DNA from: Leptospira koniambonensis | Lineage (GTDB): Bacteria > Spirochaetota > Leptospiria > Leptospirales > Leptospiraceae | DNA: 64,000 nucleotides | Direction: 5' to 3' | Assembly (NCBI RefSeq): GCF_004769555.1 | Contig: NZ_RQFY01000007.1 | Span: forward strand, 62,001 to 126,000 | Part shown: piece after piece, positions 62,093 through 64,000 of the stretch | How the letters are laid out: each line of letters starts with the position of its first letter | Numbering within the stretch: the stretch's first letter is position 1 | Position numbers and translations under genes: made by a program | Notes under the pieces: generated by a model | What the model was told of the DNA's origin: nothing | The model's input: only the letters and a program-made list of their open reading frames with translations | Databases searched by the model: none

Positions 62093-63433
62093 ATGGAAAA
62101 CTGGATCTTCTTAAGCAAACCAATCTCTGCAATTCTCGCTGCATGGTTTTATTGGGATTTTTACCGTAGGACCTACTACTCCGGACAAGGAAGTACATTC
62201 ACAACATTTGCATTCTTTTATGGGATGATCGCAACTGGGATCGCTCTTGCTTGGGAAGTAGGAGTATTCGACTTATTCGAAAATTATTCCATATTCTCAA
62301 AGGCAATGCTTATTGGAGCCATTCCGGAAGAAACTTCTAAAGCAATCCTGATCTTTATATTCTTAAGACAAATAAAAAATTCAACCAACCTTGCAGACGG
62401 ATTGTATTTTGGCCTTACCCTAGGAGCCGCCTTCGGTTGTATAGAGAATGTATTTTATTCCTTTAAACTAGATTTTTGGCAAGGTCTACTCAGATCAGGA
62501 ACTTCTTTGCCATTACATACTTTTTCTGGAGGTATATTAGGATTTTTTATTTTAAAATTCCTGCAATCTAGAAGAGGAAACATTTCCGGATTAGATTTGA
62601 TCTCTGCGTTCTCCTTTTTAATAATCCTTCATGGATTTTATAATTTTCTACTGATACAAGGAGGACTCGGAACAGTTTATATCCCATTGATACTAGGGCT
62701 TTCTTTTTTAACCTTAGAGTTACTAGTTGTCCAAGCAGAGGTAACGCTCCCATTCGAGTTGCTCCAGGCAGAAGGTCTGTATGTGGATGATTATTCTATG
62801 ATACGAAAATTTTCCAGATACGATTCATGGTTAAGAGCGGCCCAATCCAAAGAAAATATAAAAGAAATTCCTTTATTAAGAGATCTTTCTACAATTCGAT
62901 CGTTTATTTCAGTTTTACTTTTTGGAGTTCCTATCTTCTGTCTAAATTTTTATCTATTCGTTCCGGAATGGATCCCTTACTATTTAGCAAATATTAGCTC
63001 TTTAGAATTTATCACACTCTTTATGGAATATCCCGCTTGGCTTGGATTTTTGTTCTTACTTAGAGGTATGATCAATCCTTCTTTTTTTAGGGAAAGAATT
63101 TTGAAAATCCCACTCTTCCTTTCAGTCAACTTAGGCCCGAAAGGAGATGAAGAACCAAGCCTCGCCTATTCACTTTCCAGAAAAGGTTTTTATTCTCCAG
63201 TGATAAGAGAACCAGAACTAAATAAAGTAACAACAGTATCGTTTTATATAGCTGGAAGAAATTTTGAGAAGATACCAGTCGTTCCAGTCTGGAAAAATTT
63301 CAGACCGGAAGATCCAGACCACGAAAGTGGCGCGCTATACAGATTTCCAAAAATTCCTTGGGGACTTTTAGCCTGGAGATGGTTTATCAGAATAAAACAA
63401 CAGTATCGAAATACGTTAGATGCGTTTTCTTAA
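62093..63433 (+). CDS. PrsW-type intramembrane metalloprotease
   Basis: A 446-residue membrane protein. The PrsW active-site motifs are AIPEETSKAILIF (E79, E80, K83), the second block FGCIENVFY with E119, and LPLHTFSGGILG with H142. The N-terminal half has about eight membrane segments. The C-terminal half (after about residue 225) adds soluble and membrane parts not usual in PrsW. The family cleaves anti-sigma or other membrane proteins. ATG 62093 has no ribosome site and is ten bases past a terminator, so expression may be leaderless or the start may lie inside. Confidence 0.8.
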   Translation: MENWIFLSKPISAILAAWFYWDFYRRTYYSGQGSTFTTFAFFYGMIATGIALAWEVGVFDLFENYSIFSKAMLIGAIPEETSKAILIFIFLRQIKNSTNLADGLYFGLTLGAAFGCIENVFYSFKLDFWQGLLRSGTSLPLHTFSGGILGFFILKFLQSRRGNISGLDLISAFSFLIILHGFYNFLLIQGGLGTVYIPLILGLSFLTLELLVVQAEVTLPFELLQAEGLYVDDYSMIRKFSRYDSWLRAAQSKENIKEIPLLRDLSTIRSFISVLLFGVPIFCLNFYLFVPEWIPYYLANISSLEFITLFMEYPAWLGFLFLLRGMINPSFFRERILKIPLFLSVNLGPKGDEEPSLAYSLSRKGFYSPVIREPELNKVTTVSFYIAGRNFEKIPVVPVWKNFRPEDPDHESGALYRFPKIPWGLLAWRWFIRIKQQYRNTLDAFS

Positions 63434-64000
63434 CGGATACGATTGAGTCCATCAAAATCATCTGTTCCAATATAAAACTCAGACGGCCCTGCTTGGTACC
63501 AAGAAATCCTCATCACCTTTGCGGTTAATGTTTTGGCACCTGCGGGAACTCCTAAACCTACTTGGTTCACAGTAGTATTCAAAGGAGTGCTTCTAGATTG
63601 TAATTCTACACCATTCTGATCAGAGAAGATCCAACGGATATAGACAGGCTTGCCCGCTTTAGGAGCTTCATCCAAAGCAATACGTAAGTTAATATTTCCC
63701 TTATCACCCAGCATCCAAGAAGTTCCGGAATGGAATTGATGATATCTTCCCCCGGCCTTCTCTTGGAATTTTGCCTTTGCAGAAAGTTGGTACGTTTTTC
63801 TTTCTTCGTATCTGAATTCAGGTCCTTGTAATTGAGAGGATTGTCGGATGAACGCTTTCGCAGTCAGTCCCAAACCGAATAACAAACAAACTAAATTGAA
63901 TGCAGGAACCATCCACCATTTAGGCAGGGTTCGGGTAGAAGGTCCCGAAGCGCTTAAAAGCCATATTAAAAGAAAACCTAATATTCCAGCACCGCTTGTC
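63430..64000 (-). CDS. Membrane-anchored hypothetical protein, 5'-truncated by window edge
   Basis: The frame stays open to 64000 on the minus strand, reading SGAGILGFLLIWLLSASGP before the first ATG at 63912, so the gene begins outside the window. Two membrane segments (GILGFLLIWLLSA and FNLVCLLFGLGLTAK) precede a beta-rich soluble region of about 140 residues (RYHQFHSGTSWMLGDKGNINLRIALDEAPKAGKPVYIRWIFSD). I recognise no family. The stop overlaps the PrsW gene end by four bases, on the other strand. Confidence 0.65.
   Translation of the reverse strand, partial: TSGAGILGFLLIWLLSASGPSTRTLPKWWMVPAFNLVCLLFGLGLTAKAFIRQSSQLQGPEFRYEERKTYQLSAKAKFQEKAGGRYHQFHSGTSWMLGDKGNINLRIALDEAPKAGKPVYIRWIFSDQNGVELQSRSTPLNTTVNQVGLGVPAGAKTLTAKVMRISWYQAGPSEFYIGTDDFDGLNRIR

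Overview
The window reads as a chromosomal segment of a Leptospira species. By eye its GC content is moderate to low. It encodes a LruC-domain protein, a Leptospira-type 7TM-GGDEF protein, a class III cyclase with the spirochaete-style WDGV tail, several loose-lipobox lipoproteins, and many proteins I know only as Leptospira hypotheticals. I see no rRNA, tRNA, CRISPR array, insertion sequence or phage block. Most of the window is ordinary core and envelope genome. The interest lies in paralogues that have lost key residues, in surface-modification clusters, and in the intergenic DNA.

Layout. 1-2.2 kb: the end of a FAD-dependent dehydrogenase, an internally deleted AraC-GyrI regulator and a DUF1801 protein. 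2.3-14 kb, minus strand: thioesterase, Yip1-like membrane protein, FMN/Fe-S glutamate-synthase-like protein, LpxH-like phosphoesterase, phosphate-selective-type porin, DoxX protein, acyl-CoA ligase, 7TM diguanylate cyclase, NodB-type deacetylase and a small helix-turn-helix protein. 14-15.4 kb is gene-poor. It holds a secreted Cys-rich repeat protein and a 0.5 kb stretch with six GTATAC palindromes plus other dyads. 15.4-24.2 kb: recC-recB-recD, translationally coupled. 24.2-27.6 kb: a class III adenylate/guanylate cyclase and a STAS-zinc-ribbon protein.

27.7-31.7 kb: a FlaA1/CapD-type nucleotide-sugar dehydratase, a small protein that resembles the ClpXP adaptor SspB, and an NCS2-like permease, with overlapping ends. 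31.7-37.7 kb: htpX, apt, an HtrA-type protease followed by a paralogue that has lost its catalytic serine, two small genes and an RRM protein with a long leader. 38-42.9 kb: a Fur-family regulator, an SGNH-like membrane protein and a GT-C-like glycosyltransferase in one operon, an LRR lipoprotein and a second lipoprotein. 43-48.2 kb: M30-type metalloprotease lipoprotein, YbaB, a Lon-like protease with an eroded ATPase domain, and queA.

48.2-58.2 kb is one tightly packed plus-strand run: membrane mannosyltransferase-like protein, GT4 glycosyltransferase, small membrane protein, GT-C-like protein, then two consecutive MBOAT + SGNH pairs, and a MazG-like gene. The likely theme is synthesis and O-acylation of a surface glycan or glycolipid. 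58.2-64 kb: ExbD and ExbB without TonB, ubiE/menE-type methyltransferase, a Ser-rich LruC-domain lipoprotein, a PrsW-type protease and a truncated membrane protein.

The candidates most worth following are the GTATAC cluster, the duplicated MBOAT-SGNH modules, the SspB-like protein, the Ser-to-Asn HtrA paralogue beside an intact one, the Lon-like protein without recognisable Walker motifs, and a possible minus-strand small RNA near 36.4 kb.
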